Positions 44,543 to 54,291 of a DNA stretch of 64,000 nt are shown in pieces; the stretch's first letter is position 1, and every line of letters begins with the position of its first letter. Made by a program: the position numbers and the translations under genes. Source of the DNA: Campylobacter massiliensis (GTDB lineage: Bacteria; Campylobacterota; Campylobacteria; Campylobacterales; Campylobacteraceae). The stretch is taken from the NCBI RefSeq assembly GCF_014253065.1, contig NZ_JACLZK010000001.1, positions 744,001 to 808,000 on the forward strand. The letters run 5' to 3'. A model generated the notes under the pieces. It worked only from the letters and a program-made list of their open reading frames with translations, had not been told where the DNA came from and did no database searches.

Positions 44543-45099
44543 AAAATGCCTTTTTTTGTCGAGAATTTTTGCGAAACGGTATCGATATCGGTTTTTATTA
44601 GCTCGTTTAGCGCGTTTTCGCAGTAACCCAAAATTTTTTCCAATCCCTCTTTTTCATCTGCGTTAAATTCGCCAAGCACATGGCCGGCTACCGCGCTTTC
44701 GCCTTTGTGCGCGCTTCTGCCGATACCGATACGTACGCGCTCGTAGTCTGGGCCCATTAAGGCATCGATTGATTTTAGCCCGTTATGTCCGCCGTTTCCG
44801 CCGCCTTTTTTAAATTTAACGACGCCGAAATTTAGATCAAGGTCGTCATGAATAACAATAATGCGCTCGGGCTTGTAAAAATCAGCAACGGCTTTTACGC
44901 TTCGTCCGCTTAAATTCATAAAGGTCGTCGGTTTTAGAAAAAGTAAATTTTGAAATTTAAACAGCTCGCCTTGAAATTTAGCTGAGCTTACGTCGGTGAA
45001 ATTTGAATTTTTGAGTCTATCTATCAGCATAAAGCCGACATTGTGTCTTGTTTTGGAGTACTCGGGACCGGGGTTCCCCAGTCCGACTATGAGTATCAA
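44539..45099 (-). CDS. pth: peptidyl-tRNA hydrolase
   Basis: Pth, 186 residues, frees tRNA from abortive peptidyl-tRNA. [21 protein letters not shown] carries the catalytic His20 region (Asn10, His19/20), [12 protein letters not shown] the substrate site and [11 protein letters not shown] the Asp that assists (near 92). [12 protein letters not shown] is also typical. It follows rplY at eight bases, a common pair. Confidence 0.96.
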   Translation of the reverse strand: MILIVGLGNPGPEYSKTRHNVGFMLIDRLKNSNFTDVSSAKFQGELFKFQNLLFLKPTTFMNLSGRSVKAVADFYKPERIIVIHDDLDLNFGVVKFKKGGGNGGHNGLKSIDALMGPDYERVRIGIGRSAHKGESAVAGHVLGEFNADEKEGLEKILGYCENALNELIKTDIDTVSQKFSTKKGIL

Positions 45100-45107
45100 G
45101 GCTAGCC

Positions 45108-45644
45108 TTATTTAGCTTTTATTACGCCTAGAACCGCTACGCGGTCAGCATCGATCATAGTGACGCCCGCAGGAACGGTTATATCGCGCACCAGGACGGT
45201 GTCGTCTATATCAAGACCGCTAACGTCTATGTCGAATGAATTAGGCAAATTTTCAGCCGTGCATTTTACGGCTAAGCGCCTTTTTGAGATGATCAAAACG
45301 CCTTTATTTTTTAGACCGACCGGAGTTCCGTAAGGTTTAACCGGGATCATATATTTTGAGATGACGCCTGGAAGCGCAACCTTTAAATCAACGTGTTTTA
45401 GCGCGTTTGTCACAGGGTCTTTTTGATATTCGACTACTACGACTTTTAAGGTTTTTCCGCCTACTTTTACGTCAAACGCAAGGCTCTCTTTTTTGCGAAC
45501 CTCTTTTATAAAATCGTTGATTTTAAAAGCGGCTTGCACATTCTCTAATCCCTTGCCGTAAATGTTGGCGATTAGATAACCATCTCTTCTCAAGGCTTTT
45601 GACGCCTTTTTACCGATACTCTCTCTAACGATACCTTCTAACAT
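45108..45644 (-). CDS. rplY: 50S ribosomal protein L25 (long Ctc form)
   Basis: L25/Ctc protein, 178 residues: 5S-rRNA-binding N-terminal beta-barrel ([37 protein letters not shown]) and a C-terminal extension typical of Ctc forms. It is the first gene of the rplY-pth-permease-lysA-pheA-hisC-fliFGH-dxs chain, 58 bases after the PilT-like gene. Confidence 0.94.
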   Translation of the reverse strand: MLEGIVRESIGKKASKALRRDGYLIANIYGKGLENVQAAFKINDFIKEVRKKESLAFDVKVGGKTLKVVVVEYQKDPVTNALKHVDLKVALPGVISKYMIPVKPYGTPVGLKNKGVLIISKRRLAVKCTAENLPNSFDIDVSGLDIDDTVLVRDITVPAGVTMIDADRVAVLGVIKAK

Positions 45645-45702
45645 CGTTTTCCTTTCTTAAAAAATAGAAGCCGATAATACCCAAATTTATATAAATTTCG
45701 CC

Positions 45703-48078
45703 TTACTTGATATCTTTAAGCGCGATAACGTCGCTTTGAAATTCTCTTAAAAGCGCAGCGTCTTCCTCGATAGAAGCGACCATCGCTCGTTTTTTGGCAA
45801 GGTCGGCGGATTTGATTTTGATATCGAGGTTTTCTCTTCTACCAGCGCTTTTTAGAGCCTCTTCTTTCGTAATGATTCCCGAAGTATACATATCAAGCAA
45901 ATGCTGCTCAAAAGTCTGCATCTGATAGGTGTTTCTGCTCTGTTCTATTGCGTCGTAAATTTCGCTATCTCTATCCTCTAGGATCATATCTCTTATTCTT
46001 ATGTTTTTTATCATTATTTCGCAAGCGACGCGTCGTTTATTTCCCGTAGTTACGACTAGGCGCTGAGATATGATAGCCTCCGCAACCGAAGCAAAGGTCA
46101 TTCTGACTCGGTTTTGCTCTTCTTTGGGGAACATATTTATGACGCGGCCGATAGTTTCTTTAGCATCAAGCGTGTGAAGCGTAGCAAGTACCAAGTGACC
46201 GGTTTCTGCAGCGTTTATCGCGGTTCTAACAGTCTCTAGGTCTCTCATCTCGCCTACAAATATAACATCCGGGTCTTCGCGCAAAGATGCCCTTAGCGCG
46301 TCGGCGAAACTATCGACGTCTTGGCCGATACCGCGCTGATTTATTACGCTTTTGTCGTCGCTGTAAATAAATTCAATCGGATCCTCTATAGTAACGATGT
46401 GATAGTTTTTAGTGTGATTTAGGTAGTTTATCATACTAGCTAGCGTCGTCGTTTTACCGCTACCGGTCGGCCCGGTTACTAGAATGATGCCTCTGTTTAC
46501 TTTATCGCAAAGCTTTTCTATAACCGGCGGCAACAAAAGCTCAGACATCGTAGGAATTTTCGTCGGAATCGTTCTGAATACGAAAGATACGCCGTCCATC
46601 TGCAAAAAGACGTTCGAGCGGAAACGATAGTCGTCGTTTAGCCTATAGGTAAAGTCAACGCTCTTTCTTTTCATTAGGCTATAATAATTCGCTCCTAAAA
46701 TTTCCTTGGCAATAAGTATCGAGCGGTCGTAATCCAAAACCGTATCGCTCATAACGACCATCTCGCCGTTAAATCTACCGCGAACCACCCTGTCCGACTT
46801 CACGTGCAAGTCGCTGCCGCCAAGCTCGATAAGCTTCATCAGATATCCGTCCAAAACCGCCTTCATAGCGGCTCTTTTTTCGCTCTCGTCGTCATCTTGC
46901 GGCATCGGCGGCCTAATAGACATCCCAAAGGCTTCTTCTTCCATCGTTAGTCCAAGCTCGGCTAAAAGCGCGGCCCTATCTCTACGCCTAACGGGTCTTA
47001 CTTCCGGCTCTTTTGCCGTATTTGTTCGGTTTTCTTGCGTATCGTTTATAGTTTGCACCTGCTCTACTCCTTTGCTTGTTTCTTCTTGCGTTTGCGTTAA
47101 ATTCAGCTCTAAAATTTGCTCCTCGGGCTTGCTTAAGTCAGCATGCTCGTCGATCTTTAGAAAATCTTTATCTTCTAGCTCTTTGCTTTGCGGCACGTCC
47201 CAAAAGTCAGCGCTTAAATTTGACTGTGCTTGTTCGGAATTTATCTCGTTTTTATCGATATCGAATTCATTTTTGATAGAGTCGAATTTACTCTGAAAGT
47301 CCTCGTCGTCCTCAGTATCAAATTTATCCTGATCGCTTTGGATTGCGTCAAATTTATAGCCGGTATCAGGCTCGTCTTCTTCAAGCTCTACCGAGCTAAA
47401 TTCATCCCTTAAAAAGTCCAAAAGCTGATCCTTTTCGTTAGGGATCTGTTCCTTTGCTACCGTTTCTTGCACGGGCTCGAAACAAGAAAGGTCCGATTTT
47501 TCGCCGTCTTCGTCAAATTCGCTTATTTCTTGCGCATCTTTTTTTATTTGCGGCTCTTTCCATGCCACAAAAATAGCTTCTTCGTCGATTTCATCTATTT
47601 GCTCAGGTATCTCGTCTAGCGCGTCTATTTCATTTAGAGCCTCATTGATAGCTTGCAAATTTTCGTTTAGCTCTTGCCTTTTTGATTCTAGCTCGGTAGG
47701 CTCGCTAAATGCGTCAAATTTATCGATCTTAACCGACTCTTCTTGCTCCTCTTCTTTTGCAGGCTCGTCGTCAATTGGCTTTAGCTTTGGCAAATCATCA
47801 AACCCGCCGATCTCTTCAAATTTAGGCTTCGGTTGCAGCGCAACCTCTTCGCGCACGGCGTCGTCGGCTTTTAGCGGCACTACCTCTTGCTCGTCCTCGT
47901 GCGAGTTTTCTTTATTTTTGTTTCTATGATGTTCTATATCGCTTCTTAAAACCTTTGCTTTTAGCTTGATAATGCGCTCTAAGGCATCGTCCTGGCTATC
48001 AAATTTAATGCTAGAACCGACAGGCTCGTAGTCCTTAACATCCTCTTCGTTCACGGAGGTAAATCTTAAAGGCTTCAT
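45703..48078 (-). CDS. PilT-family ATPase with a 400-residue acidic N-terminal extension
   Basis: Protein of 791 residues. From about 404 on it is a PilT/PilU-type secretion ATPase: GGSDLHVKS, Walker A VTGPTGSGKTT (536-544), the Asp box VTIEDPIEF, Walker B DPDVIFVGEMRD and the His box ETGHLVLATLHT. Residues 1-400 are rich in Glu/Asp, almost free of hydrophobic clusters and probably disordered, with recurring KFD units (25-27, 242-244, 252-254, 264-266 and an EFD at 271-273). An Arg-rich patch (VRPVRRRDR) joins the halves. Ordinary PilT is about 350 residues. I see no pilin or GspE-like genes nearby. Role unknown; it may power a pilus-like or competence system. Confidence 0.85.
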   Translation of the reverse strand: MKPLRFTSVNEEDVKDYEPVGSSIKFDSQDDALERIIKLKAKVLRSDIEHHRNKNKENSHEDEQEVVPLKADDAVREEVALQPKPKFEEIGGFDDLPKLKPIDDEPAKEEEQEESVKIDKFDAFSEPTELESKRQELNENLQAINEALNEIDALDEIPEQIDEIDEEAIFVAWKEPQIKKDAQEISEFDEDGEKSDLSCFEPVQETVAKEQIPNEKDQLLDFLRDEFSSVELEEDEPDTGYKFDAIQSDQDKFDTEDDEDFQSKFDSIKNEFDIDKNEINSEQAQSNLSADFWDVPQSKELEDKDFLKIDEHADLSKPEEQILELNLTQTQEETSKGVEQVQTINDTQENRTNTAKEPEVRPVRRRDRAALLAELGLTMEEEAFGMSIRPPMPQDDDESEKRAAMKAVLDGYLMKLIELGGSDLHVKSDRVVRGRFNGEMVVMSDTVLDYDRSILIAKEILGANYYSLMKRKSVDFTYRLNDDYRFRSNVFLQMDGVSFVFRTIPTKIPTMSELLLPPVIEKLCDKVNRGIILVTGPTGSGKTTTLASMINYLNHTKNYHIVTIEDPIEFIYSDDKSVINQRGIGQDVDSFADALRASLREDPDVIFVGEMRDLETVRTAINAAETGHLVLATLHTLDAKETIGRVINMFPKEEQNRVRMTFASVAEAIISQRLVVTTGNKRRVACEIMIKNIRIRDMILEDRDSEIYDAIEQSRNTYQMQTFEQHLLDMYTSGIITKEEALKSAGRRENLDIKIKSADLAKKRAMVASIEEDAALLREFQSDVIALKDIK

Positions 48079-48091
48079 GGCTGCTTCCTAG

Positions 48092-49087
48092 TTATTTTAG
48101 TGCTTTCATTATGTCTTCAAATGCCGTCACGAACTGCTTTAAGCCGTCGTTTAGCAAGTCTTTATAAACCTTCTCCATGTCTATGTCGGCTCTTTTTACC
48201 ACGCCGAAAAATTTCTCTATACTATCGTCGCTAACGGCGGTTTTTGGTTCGTTTTTGCCCGCGATAAAGGCTTTGATAGTATCAAGCGGAGCCGTATTTA
48301 CCGCATTTTGATACATGAGCTCTTTTACGTAATAATCTTTTGCCAGCTCATCGCCCTTTACGCCCGTACTAGCAAACAGCGCGCGCGTCGTCGGCAAGCT
48401 TTTATTTTCTATGATTTTGTAAATTTTAGTCGCGTTCATGATGCCGATTTGGCCCGTCGGTAGCGAGTTCTCGCGCATTTTTTCATCTAGCAAGCGATCA
48501 AATCTGCTAACAAAAATGCTAATCACGCTTTTTGGTAGCGGCGTTAGCGGAAATTTCTTTTCATAAGCCTTCACGCCCTCTTCAAAAGCGTCCAAACACG
48601 CTACAGCTTGTTCCGGCGAGAAAATCAGCGTAGCATTTACCGCGATACCGCGCGCGGTTAGAGCGCTCATCGCTTCAAAGCCAGCTTTTGTCGCAGGGAT
48701 TTTGATCATGACGTTTGGCATGCCGATCTCCGCGTGTAGCCTAGCGCCCTCGTCCACCGTAGCTGCGGCGTTATCGCAAAAGCTAGGATCGACCTCGATG
48801 CTAACAAACCCGTCGTCGCCGTTTGCATAATGCCTCAAAAGCTTGGTCGCGGCTATCTTAATATCTTGCACCGCGAGCGCCTCGTAAAGCGCCTTTGGAT
48901 ATTTTTTGCCCATTTGGCCGATGACGTCTTTGTAGGAGTCCGACAAAAACGCGGCCTTAAAGATGGATGGATTTGAGGTCACGCCATTAATAGCGCCTAT
49001 TTGAAGTAAATTTTCAAACTCGTCTTGTAAAAAGTCGCGCTCGATAAAGTCACACCACAGTGAAAAATTTATATCGTTATTAAACAT
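48092..49087 (-). CDS. tal: transaldolase
   Basis: Transaldolase, 331 residues. GAINGVTSNPSIFKAAF opens the barrel, the Schiff-base lysine is in PNVMIKIPATKAGFEA (near 128), and NATLIFSPEQA follows. It moves dihydroxyacetone units between sugar phosphates in the non-oxidative pentose phosphate pathway. It lies 13 bases from serB, the same order as in C. jejuni. Confidence 0.95.
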   Translation of the reverse strand: MFNNDINFSLWCDFIERDFLQDEFENLLQIGAINGVTSNPSIFKAAFLSDSYKDVIGQMGKKYPKALYEALAVQDIKIAATKLLRHYANGDDGFVSIEVDPSFCDNAAATVDEGARLHAEIGMPNVMIKIPATKAGFEAMSALTARGIAVNATLIFSPEQAVACLDAFEEGVKAYEKKFPLTPLPKSVISIFVSRFDRLLDEKMRENSLPTGQIGIMNATKIYKIIENKSLPTTRALFASTGVKGDELAKDYYVKELMYQNAVNTAPLDTIKAFIAGKNEPKTAVSDDSIEKFFGVVKRADIDMEKVYKDLLNDGLKQFVTAFEDIMKALK

Positions 49088-49100
49088 TTTTCTCGCCTTT

Positions 49101-49724
49101 TTATATCAAATTTATGATCTCGCGCAAATCTTTTTTATCCACGCAACAAGTTGCCGCTTGCCTTAAAATTTGCTTCGCGCAAAACGCGATTTTCAAATTT
49201 GAATGCTCAAACATAGACAGGTCGTTGGCGCCGTCGCCCACGCTCATCGTCTGCTCTTTTGAGATACCGAGCATTTTTTGCAAATTTACAAGCATCGCGC
49301 CCTTTGAAAAGCCAAACATCATCTCACCGCCCACGAGTCCGGTTAGAATGCCGTCTTTGTGGTGCAGGATGTTTGCAAAGCTAGCGTCAAATTTGAGCTT
49401 CTCTTGCGCTCTATCGGTGCCCGAGTGAAATCCGCCGCTAAAAACTACGACCTTAATGCCTTTGCTTTTTAGATGCGCGATTAGCTCGGCGGCTCCTGGC
49501 ATTAGCGGCAAATTTGAGCAAATTTCATCCACTTTAGCGAGCTCAAGCCCCTTTAAAAGCGATACGCGGCGCGTCAAACTCTCGAAAAAATCAAGCTCGC
49601 CCGCCATCGCCTTTGCCGTTATTTCGCTAACTTCCTCTCCGACGCCCTTTGCCGCGGCTAGAAAATCTATCGTCTCGCCGTCCATCAGAGTCGAATCAAA
49701 ATCAAATACGCAAAGCTTTATCAA
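49101..49724 (-). CDS. serB: phosphoserine phosphatase
   Basis: SerB, 207 residues, HAD phosphatase finishing serine synthesis (with SerC at 24628). Motif I is FDFDSTLMDGE (Asp8/Asp10), motif II VVFSGGFHSG, motif III Lys in LQKML, and motif IV VGDGANDLSM. No N-terminal ACT domain, as usual for small SerB. Confidence 0.93.
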   Translation of the reverse strand: MIKLCVFDFDSTLMDGETIDFLAAAKGVGEEVSEITAKAMAGELDFFESLTRRVSLLKGLELAKVDEICSNLPLMPGAAELIAHLKSKGIKVVVFSGGFHSGTDRAQEKLKFDASFANILHHKDGILTGLVGGEMMFGFSKGAMLVNLQKMLGISKEQTMSVGDGANDLSMFEHSNLKIAFCAKQILRQAATCCVDKKDLREIINLI

Positions 49725-49732
49725 ATTTGACC

Positions 49733-50230
49733 CTAAAAATCGCGTTTTAGCAATGTTTCGACTTTTAAAATCGTAAGGATATTGTTGTCTCTTTTTCCGA
49801 TACCGTAAATCATACCTTTGTCTTTTAAAAGCGTTTCAGGCGGCGGATCGATCCTGTTTTGCTGTATCCTGATAGCTTCCGTTAGCCTATCGATCACAAA
49901 TCCCGCGACGTTATCGCCCTCTTTCATCACGATATACCTCGTGCTTGGGCTCGGTTTTGCGGCATTTAGTGAAAATTTCTTTCTCAAGTCGATTAGCGGG
50001 ATGACGCTACCGCGCAGGTTAAACACGCCTAAAACATAATCCGGCACGCTAGGCACGCGAGTGTATTCGATCGGCTTAATGATCTCTTGGATATTTAAAA
50101 TAGGTATCGCGTACTCCTCGTCGCCCACGATGAAACCGACTAACTGGACGATCTCCTCGCGCTCTTTTTCGCTCGGATCCATCACCTGACTTTTTTGTTT
50201 TTTTAGAACCTGATTTAATTTGTCGTTCAT
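49733..50230 (-). CDS. cheW: chemotaxis coupling protein CheW
   Basis: CheW, 165 residues, bridges CheA and the receptors. After a polar N-terminus of 25 residues the two SH3-like barrels follow: LVGFIVGDEEYAIPILNIQEIIK and VLGVFNLRGSVIPLIDLRKKF, with the NLRG signature. It begins four bases after cheA and closes the cheV-cheA-cheW cluster. Confidence 0.95.
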   Translation of the reverse strand: MNDKLNQVLKKQKSQVMDPSEKEREEIVQLVGFIVGDEEYAIPILNIQEIIKPIEYTRVPSVPDYVLGVFNLRGSVIPLIDLRKKFSLNAAKPSPSTRYIVMKEGDNVAGFVIDRLTEAIRIQQNRIDPPPETLLKDKGMIYGIGKRDNNILTILKVETLLKRDF

Positions 50231-50233
50231 GTT

Positions 50234-52594
50234 CTATCCTATTAGTTTGATATTTTTTCTAACTACGTTTTCAAGGTAATCCGACGAATACGGCTTGGTG
50301 ATGTACTCGGTCATTCCTACCTCCACGCCCCTTAGCCTATCGGTCTTTGACGTCCTTGAAGTTACCGCTATGAGCGGCAAATTTCTATATTTTGAATACT
50401 TTCTGATCTCAGCCGCCAGCGTATAGCCGTCCATTCTCGGCATCTCGATATCAATTAGCATCGCATCAAGCGCATGTTCGCCCGATTTTACGATAGCTAA
50501 AGCCTCGACGCCGTTAGTAGCCTCTATCACGGTTACGCCAAGAGGCGCGAGCGATTTTTGCATGATCGTTCTATCCATCTTCGAGTCGTCGACGATTAAC
50601 ACCTTATAATCGCTCGGTTTTTCTTTGACGCTCTTTGAGGCTTCCATACTGGCTTTTATGTCTACTTTTATATCTTTTGCCATCTCCATCATCATGCCTA
50701 CATCGATGATTAGAGTTACCCGGCCGTCGCCTCTTATCGTGGCGCCTGCGATTCCCGGGATGTTTTGGAGATAATCGCCCATTGATTTTATAACGATCTC
50801 TTCTTGTCCTACGAGGCTATCTACGATGATGCCGAGTTTTGCCTCTGCTACGCCGATAACGACCACATAGGTCTGATCTCCGCCGTCAAAGACCTGCTTG
50901 ACGCCGAAGATATCTGAGAGCTTAACTAGCGATAGCACTTCGTCGCGTAGTCTGAGCACGTTTTTGCCGTCGATCGTATAGATATCGTCGATCGGTACGC
51001 GCACGGTCTCTAAGACGCTTGCTAGAGGGATAGCGAAAAATTCCTCCTGAGCTCCGACTAAAAGCGACTGAATGATAGCTAGCGTGAGCGGGATCTTTAG
51101 CTTCATCGTCGTGCCCTTGCCCACTTCGCTTTCGATGTCGATTATACCGTTTAGCTTTTCGATGTTGGTTTTTACGACGTCCATTCCCACGCCGCGGCCG
51201 CTTACGTTGGTTACCTTCGCCGCAGTCGAAAATCCAGGTTTAAATATAAGTCCGAACGCCTCTTTATCGCTCATCGCGTCGGCTTCGCGCTCGGTGATGA
51301 TACCTTTTTCTATTGATCTAGATTTTAGCATATCGGCATCTAGCCCCTTACCGTCGTCGGTGATCTCGACTACGATATGGTTGCCTTCGTTATAGGCTTT
51401 TAGCTGGATGGTGCCTTTTTCCGGTTTGCCGGCGGCTAGTCTGGTTGCGCCGTCTTCGATACCGTGGTCGCACGAGTTTCTTATCATGTGTACAAGCGGA
51501 TCGCCGATTTGCTCGACGATAGATTTATCAAGCTCCGTCTCCTCGCCCGTGATCTCAAGGTCGATTTGCTTATTTAGCTCGCGGCTTAGATCGCGGATCA
51601 TGCGAGGAAATTTATTAAACACCTTCGCGATAGGTAGCATCCTCGTTTTCATAACGGCTAGCTGGATGTCGGTAGTCACTAGGCTTAGGCTAGATACTAC
51701 TTGGTTTAGCTCCTCAAGGAATTTCTCGCCCTCGTACCTCTCCTCGACGTCGTCGTAAATTTTGAGTAATCTGTTTTTGCCCAGAACCAGCTCGCCGATC
51801 AGGTTCATCAGGTGATCTAGGCGCTTAACCTCGACGCGTATAGTCTGCTCGTCCGCGTTAGCTCCGCTTGATGGAGCGGGTACTTTTTTATCCTCTTTTT
51901 TATCGGCAGGTTTTGCGGGAGCGGGTTTTGGAGCCGGCGCAGAATTTGAGGGCGCAGGAGCTTGCGGCGCAGCCGGTGCGGCAGGTTTTGGCATTTCGCC
52001 TCCGGCTGCCTTTTGAGCGCGTCTTGCTTGATCCTCGGCCTTTCTTACTTTTAGTAGCCTTTCTATCTCGGCCTCGACCTCGTCGTCGCTTAAATTTGAT
52101 AAATTTTCATCGCTAACGGGTTCAGGCTCAGGCTCTATCGGCATCTGCGCTACAGGCTCAGGCGCTGCAGGAGCAGGCTCGCTAGCGGCAGCGCTCGGGG
52201 CTTCGCCTTCGGATATCGCGGTTAGTCTTTTGCAGATATCTTCTATCTCGATACCTACGTCCGTATCGTTGCCGCTATCTCTGATGCCGTGTAGCAGCCC
52301 CTTCATCATATCCACAGACTCTAGCACCACGTCCATGATATCGGGAGTTATCTTTAGCTCGCCGCGGCGGGCTTTGTTTAGTACGTCCTCCATGTGGTGG
52401 GTGAGTCTAGTAAGGATGTCAAAATTTAAAAAGCTAGACGATCCTTTAACCGTATGAGCGACTCGGAAAATTCTATTTAAAAGCTCTAAATCTTCGGGAT
52501 TTGACTCAAGTTCTATGAGGTCATGGTCTATTTGTTCTACTAGTTCGAAGGCTTCAACTAGGAAGTCTTCCATTATTTCTTTCATATCATCCAT
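50234..52594 (-). CDS. cheA: chemotaxis kinase CheA with C-terminal receiver (CheAY)
   Basis: Kinase of 786 residues. HPt domain with phospho-His47 (RVAHTVKGSSS); a long Ala/Pro-rich linker (about 140-250) with repeated AP units; dimerisation and ATPase (HMIRNSCDHGIED; DDGKGLDADML; GRGVGMDVVKTN); CheW-like P5; and a receiver at about 660-786 (VLIVDDSKMDRTIM, LIDIEMPRMDGY, VTSRTSKTD, TKPYSSDYL). The CheA-REC fusion is the epsilonproteobacterial form, in which the receiver may act as a phosphate sink. It lies 10 bases after cheV. Confidence 0.96.
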   Translation of the reverse strand: MDDMKEIMEDFLVEAFELVEQIDHDLIELESNPEDLELLNRIFRVAHTVKGSSSFLNFDILTRLTHHMEDVLNKARRGELKITPDIMDVVLESVDMMKGLLHGIRDSGNDTDVGIEIEDICKRLTAISEGEAPSAAASEPAPAAPEPVAQMPIEPEPEPVSDENLSNLSDDEVEAEIERLLKVRKAEDQARRAQKAAGGEMPKPAAPAAPQAPAPSNSAPAPKPAPAKPADKKEDKKVPAPSSGANADEQTIRVEVKRLDHLMNLIGELVLGKNRLLKIYDDVEERYEGEKFLEELNQVVSSLSLVTTDIQLAVMKTRMLPIAKVFNKFPRMIRDLSRELNKQIDLEITGEETELDKSIVEQIGDPLVHMIRNSCDHGIEDGATRLAAGKPEKGTIQLKAYNEGNHIVVEITDDGKGLDADMLKSRSIEKGIITEREADAMSDKEAFGLIFKPGFSTAAKVTNVSGRGVGMDVVKTNIEKLNGIIDIESEVGKGTTMKLKIPLTLAIIQSLLVGAQEEFFAIPLASVLETVRVPIDDIYTIDGKNVLRLRDEVLSLVKLSDIFGVKQVFDGGDQTYVVVIGVAEAKLGIIVDSLVGQEEIVIKSMGDYLQNIPGIAGATIRGDGRVTLIIDVGMMMEMAKDIKVDIKASMEASKSVKEKPSDYKVLIVDDSKMDRTIMQKSLAPLGVTVIEATNGVEALAIVKSGEHALDAMLIDIEMPRMDGYTLAAEIRKYSKYRNLPLIAVTSRTSKTDRLRGVEVGMTEYITKPYSSDYLENVVRKNIKLIG

Positions 52595-52604
52595 GATTTC
52601 CCCC

Positions 52605-53546
52605 TTATTTCTTGTTCGCTTCGATCACACGAAGCACCTCGTTGTAAAATAGCGTCGCGTCAAATTTGGTTAGATACGCGGCGGCTCCGGCCTCTTTGCT
52701 TTGAGCTTCGGTGTAGTCTTTGCTCAAAGAAGAGTTAAATATAATAGGAATTCCCGTATATCTTGGATCGTCTTTTATCGTCGATGCGAAGCGGTATCCG
52801 TCCATCTGCGGCATCTCGATGTCGCTTAAGATCACCTTTAGATGGCTATCAAGCTTATCGCCGTACATCTCGTAAAGATCTTGCATTCTATCAAGCCCCT
52901 CTACGCCGTCTTTTGCTTCGACCACTTTTAGCCCCATTTTCTCAAGCGTATCTTTGACGAGCTTTCTAGCCGTCGAGCTATCGTCTAGCACAAGCGCCAG
53001 ACCGTTTAAAAGCTTGTTTTGATCGATCTCGACTTCTATTTTCGGGCTATATATGCCAAGCTCTTCGACGACGCTTTCAAGATCGAGTATTAGCAAAACT
53101 TCGTCGTTTTCGATGCGGGTTACGCCCGTGATCTTACCTTTATCCAGCGTTCCGGCGTTTGAGGCAAAAGTCGCCGCCTCGATATCCGCCCAGCTTATGC
53201 GCCTGATGCGTTTTGCCTCGTGGACGATAAAACCTATCAAAATCTCGCTAAATTCGGCGATGATGACGCGAGGCTTGATCGCCGAGTCTTTAGGCTCGTT
53301 TATCTGCATCCATTTAGCTAAATTTATCACGGGTATAACTACGCCGCGAAGGTCAAAAATCCCCTCTATATACTCGGGTACTCCGGGAAGCTCGGTCAAA
53401 TTCGGCATCTTGATGATCTCGCGCACCTTGGAGACGTTGACGCCGTATATGCCCTCATATACCTTGTCTCCCGCCTGCTTAAAGATACGAAAATCAACAA
53501 GTTCCATCTCGTTTGAACCGGTTTTTAATGTGCCGTTGTTAAGCAT
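52605..53546 (-). CDS. cheV: chemotaxis protein CheV
   Basis: CheV, 313 residues: CheW-like domain at about 10-165 (GIYGVNVSKVREII; GIFDLRGVVIPVINLAKW) and receiver at about 185-310 (LALVLDDSSTARKLVKD; VILSDIEMPQMDGYRF; IIFNSSLSKDYTEAQ). It couples receptors to CheA in a way that phosphorylation can tune. It is first in the cheV-cheA-cheW cluster and starts one base after the LpxH-like gene ends. Confidence 0.95.
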   Translation of the reverse strand: MLNNGTLKTGSNEMELVDFRIFKQAGDKVYEGIYGVNVSKVREIIKMPNLTELPGVPEYIEGIFDLRGVVIPVINLAKWMQINEPKDSAIKPRVIIAEFSEILIGFIVHEAKRIRRISWADIEAATFASNAGTLDKGKITGVTRIENDEVLLILDLESVVEELGIYSPKIEVEIDQNKLLNGLALVLDDSSTARKLVKDTLEKMGLKVVEAKDGVEGLDRMQDLYEMYGDKLDSHLKVILSDIEMPQMDGYRFASTIKDDPRYTGIPIIFNSSLSKDYTEAQSKEAGAAAYLTKFDATLFYNEVLRVIEANKK

Positions 53547-53547
53547 T

Positions 53548-54291
53548 CTAAACCTTTACGCTCTTTCGAGCAAACTTAATATTTTGGCCGTATTCTACTA
53601 CAAAATAGCTTTGCTCGCATGCAAAAGATGGAACATTTATATATTTTTGTTTACCTATCGTGTACTGTTCGCCTTGGTGATAGTGCCCCTCGATGATGAT
53701 ATCAGCCTCGTAAAATGCGTTATATCGGCGCATTTTCGCCTCGGCTAAATTCTTAAAATTCGGTATTTTATAATCTAAAATTTTTCGTTTAAGCTTATTT
53801 AAAATTTGTTTCGAGAGCCTAAAATTTAAAAATTTATCGAAAAAATTCATCGTTTTTAAAAAAATTTTAACGCGTAAAAATCTCAAAGCGTATTTTGCAA
53901 CAAAAGGCAAAAATATGTCCCCGTGCGCGATAAGCACGCTTTGTCCGTACTCAGAGGTAAATTTAACCGGCTGGGCGCCGATAGGATAGGCTTTGACGTT
54001 TTTAAAAAGCCTTGCTAGGTTAAAATCGTGATTTCCTTCGAAATAGTAAATTTCCATTTCCTCGCCCAGCTCGTCGATCGCGCGGACGTATCGCTCGTAA
54101 AATTTGACGAAAAACTCGCACTCGCCCGCCAGAAAATCAAACATATCGCCCATCAAAAACAGCTGCGGCGTCTTTATCTCGCCGCTTTTCAACGCGCACA
54201 AAAAATGCCATAAATTTTCGCGATTTTCGTTTTCGTGCGAGTCGGCGATAAAGATCGCGCCGCTTTTTACGACGATTTGCTCAGGCATCAA
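53548..54291 (-). CDS. LpxH-like metallophosphoesterase
   Basis: Calcineurin-type phosphoesterase of 247 residues. Metal motifs are visible: FIADSHENE (D-x-H), FLMGDMFDFLAGE (GDxxD), YYFEGNHDF (GNHD), IAHGD (near 125) and IIEGHYHQGEQ (GH-x-H). This is the LpxH/UDP-2,3-diacylglucosamine hydrolase layout, and lpxB is three genes away, which supports a role in lipid A synthesis. TTG 54289 or the next ATG may be the start; it overlaps the small ORF by 11 bases. I cannot exclude another substrate. Confidence 0.7.
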   Translation of the reverse strand: MMPEQIVVKSGAIFIADSHENENRENLWHFLCALKSGEIKTPQLFLMGDMFDFLAGECEFFVKFYERYVRAIDELGEEMEIYYFEGNHDFNLARLFKNVKAYPIGAQPVKFTSEYGQSVLIAHGDIFLPFVAKYALRFLRVKIFLKTMNFFDKFLNFRLSKQILNKLKRKILDYKIPNFKNLAEAKMRRYNAFYEADIIIEGHYHQGEQYTIGKQKYINVPSFACEQSYFVVEYGQNIKFARKSVKV

